Part shown: positions 63,321-64,000 of the stretch, piece by piece
Layout of the letters: every line of letters begins with the position of its first letter
Position numbering within the stretch: position 1 is the stretch's first letter
DNA from: Mesorhizobium sp. M00.F.Ca.ET.216.01.1.1
Lineage (GTDB): Bacteria; Pseudomonadota; Alphaproteobacteria; Rhizobiales; Rhizobiaceae
NCBI RefSeq assembly: GCF_004010325.2
Contig: NZ_SADR02000014.1
Span: forward strand, 62,001 to 126,000
DNA: 64,000 bases
Direction: 5' to 3'
Notes under the pieces: model-generated
The model's input: the letters and a program-made list of their open reading frames with translations, nothing else
What the model was told of the DNA's origin: nothing
The model's database searches: none
Program-made: the position numbers and the translations under genes

Positions 63321-64000
63321 CTATCCCCGCATAATGCGATAGACAGTTGCATCGCCCTCTACACCTCGAAGCGGCGCATCAAACGCAACGACGCCTCGGC
63401 CGGCAAGCAGGTCACTCACGCCGGGCGCGGAATAGAGCGCCTCGGAGATGCAGACCTGTCCGGCTTCCGCCAGTGACTGCACGCGTGCGGCAACATTCAC
63501 GGTCTGGCCGAAGTAGTCGAGGTTGTCGTTGAGTGTGACGGCAATCGATGGACCGCAGTGGGCACCCATCTTTAGGATAATCCCCGGCCTGACATTATCG
63601 CTGTTGAAGCGATCGATTTCTTCAAAAATGTGGAGGGCGGCCGAAATCGCATCCGATGGCCGCGAGAATACTGCCATCACCGCATCTCCGATCGTCTTTA
63701 CGACAGCGCCGGAATGCTGGTGGACCGCCGCATTGAGAAGAGCGAAATGCTCGCGGACCAGGGCATAGGCGTTGAGGTCGCCAAGGCGCTCATACATGGC
63801 GGTGGAACCCTTGAGGTCCGTGAACAGGAAGGTGACCTGCCGGATGCCGAGCCCCTCCTTCTCGTCGACACGCTCGGAACGGAAGAGCTGGCGGAAGGTT
63901 TGCCGCGCAAGCAGCGCCCCGCCGGAAACATATGGGTCGAAATCGAGCGCCGGTTTGGTCGTCAACGCGACAAGCTCGGGCGGCCAGTTGATGAGAAGCA
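63321..64000 (-). CDS. Adenylate/guanylate cyclase (class III), N-terminus outside window
   Basis: The last 226 codons are visible; the frame is open to the right edge. Catalytic domain: QVTFLFTDLKGSTAMYERLG (metal-binding Asp in FTDLKGST), GAVVKTIGDAVMAVFSRPSD (second metal Asp), and NLDYFGQTVNVAARVQSLAE (transition-state Asn/Arg). The part before it (FDPYVSGGALLARQTFRQLF) matches the linker of cyclases with an N-terminal DUF5939-type domain. Makes cyclic AMP from ATP; the sensing input lies in the missing part. Confidence 0.88.
   Translation of the reverse strand, partial: LLINWPPELVALTTKPALDFDPYVSGGALLARQTFRQLFRSERVDEKEGLGIRQVTFLFTDLKGSTAMYERLGDLNAYALVREHFALLNAAVHQHSGAVVKTIGDAVMAVFSRPSDAISAALHIFEEIDRFNSDNVRPGIILKMGAHCGPSIAVTLNDNLDYFGQTVNVAARVQSLAEAGQVCISEALYSAPGVSDLLAGRGVVAFDAPLRGVEGDATVYRIMRG

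Overview
The window looks like part of a Mesorhizobium-type symbiosis island or integrative conjugative element (ICE). Four things support this. A rdfS-traF-transglycosylase-rlxS block and a traG-copG-trbBCDEJLFGI cluster follow the plan of ICEMlSymR7A-like elements. A TraR/TraI quorum-sensing pair is present. A type III effector gene sits behind a tts box. A full microaerobic respiration set (hemN, fnrN, fixNOQP, fixGHIS) carries FNR/FixK boxes. Base composition is GC-rich and most intact genes use alpha-proteobacterial codons. No integrase, tRNA gene or CRISPR array was found, so the ends of the element are not visible here.

Layout. 0-5.2 kb: 3' part of panC, traR, a lux-box-like site and traI, a small DUF6074 protein, a Crp/Fnr regulator and small unknowns. 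5.7-8.2 kb: a sigma-54 promoter in front of a damaged dctA, then a ~449 bp tandem duplication carrying the remains of a DsbA-like thioredoxin gene. 8.7-13.6 kb: ArdC, a CIRCE-controlled groESL operon with a read-through groES end, a cut-off subtilase autotransporter and DUF736. 13.8-17.4 kb: excision and DNA-processing genes with a candidate oriT. 17.4-29.0 kb: cargo lying between rlxS and traG. It holds a frameshifted AAA ATPase/S8 protease pair, a second copy of the rlxS 3' end, an intact four-gene ubiquitin-like conjugation operon (Ubl, E2, JAB, E1), and a tts-box-driven effector with a Ulp1/C48 protease domain. 29.0-40.9 kb: coupling protein and Trb type IV secretion genes. 41.1-51.9 kb: microaerobic respiration. 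52.5-56.3 kb: a CHAT-like small protein coupled to a UbiH-type monooxygenase, a frameshifted GGDEF-EAL gene and an IS66 fragment. 57.2-64 kb: an NADP reductase, an SDR with a divergent LysR regulator, an MscS channel, a livF fragment and an adenylate cyclase that runs off the edge.

How the genes work together. TraR/TraI would set conjugation by cell density. RdfS drives excision, RlxS nicks at oriT, TraG hands the strand to the Trb channel, and ArdC may protect incoming DNA. In the nodule, FnrN acting on two palindromic boxes would switch on hemN/fnrN and the high-affinity cbb3 oxidase with its assembly proteins. The effector would act inside the plant cell on SUMO-type conjugates.

The most interesting system is the Ubl-E2-JAB-E1 operon at 21.5-24.4 kb, a bacterial ubiquitination-like (Bub/BIL-type) candidate antiphage module. 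It lies in what looks like a reused insertion site: remnants of the rlxS C-terminus occur at 21.3 kb and again at the traG start. All function and family calls come from reading the sequence; no database search was run.
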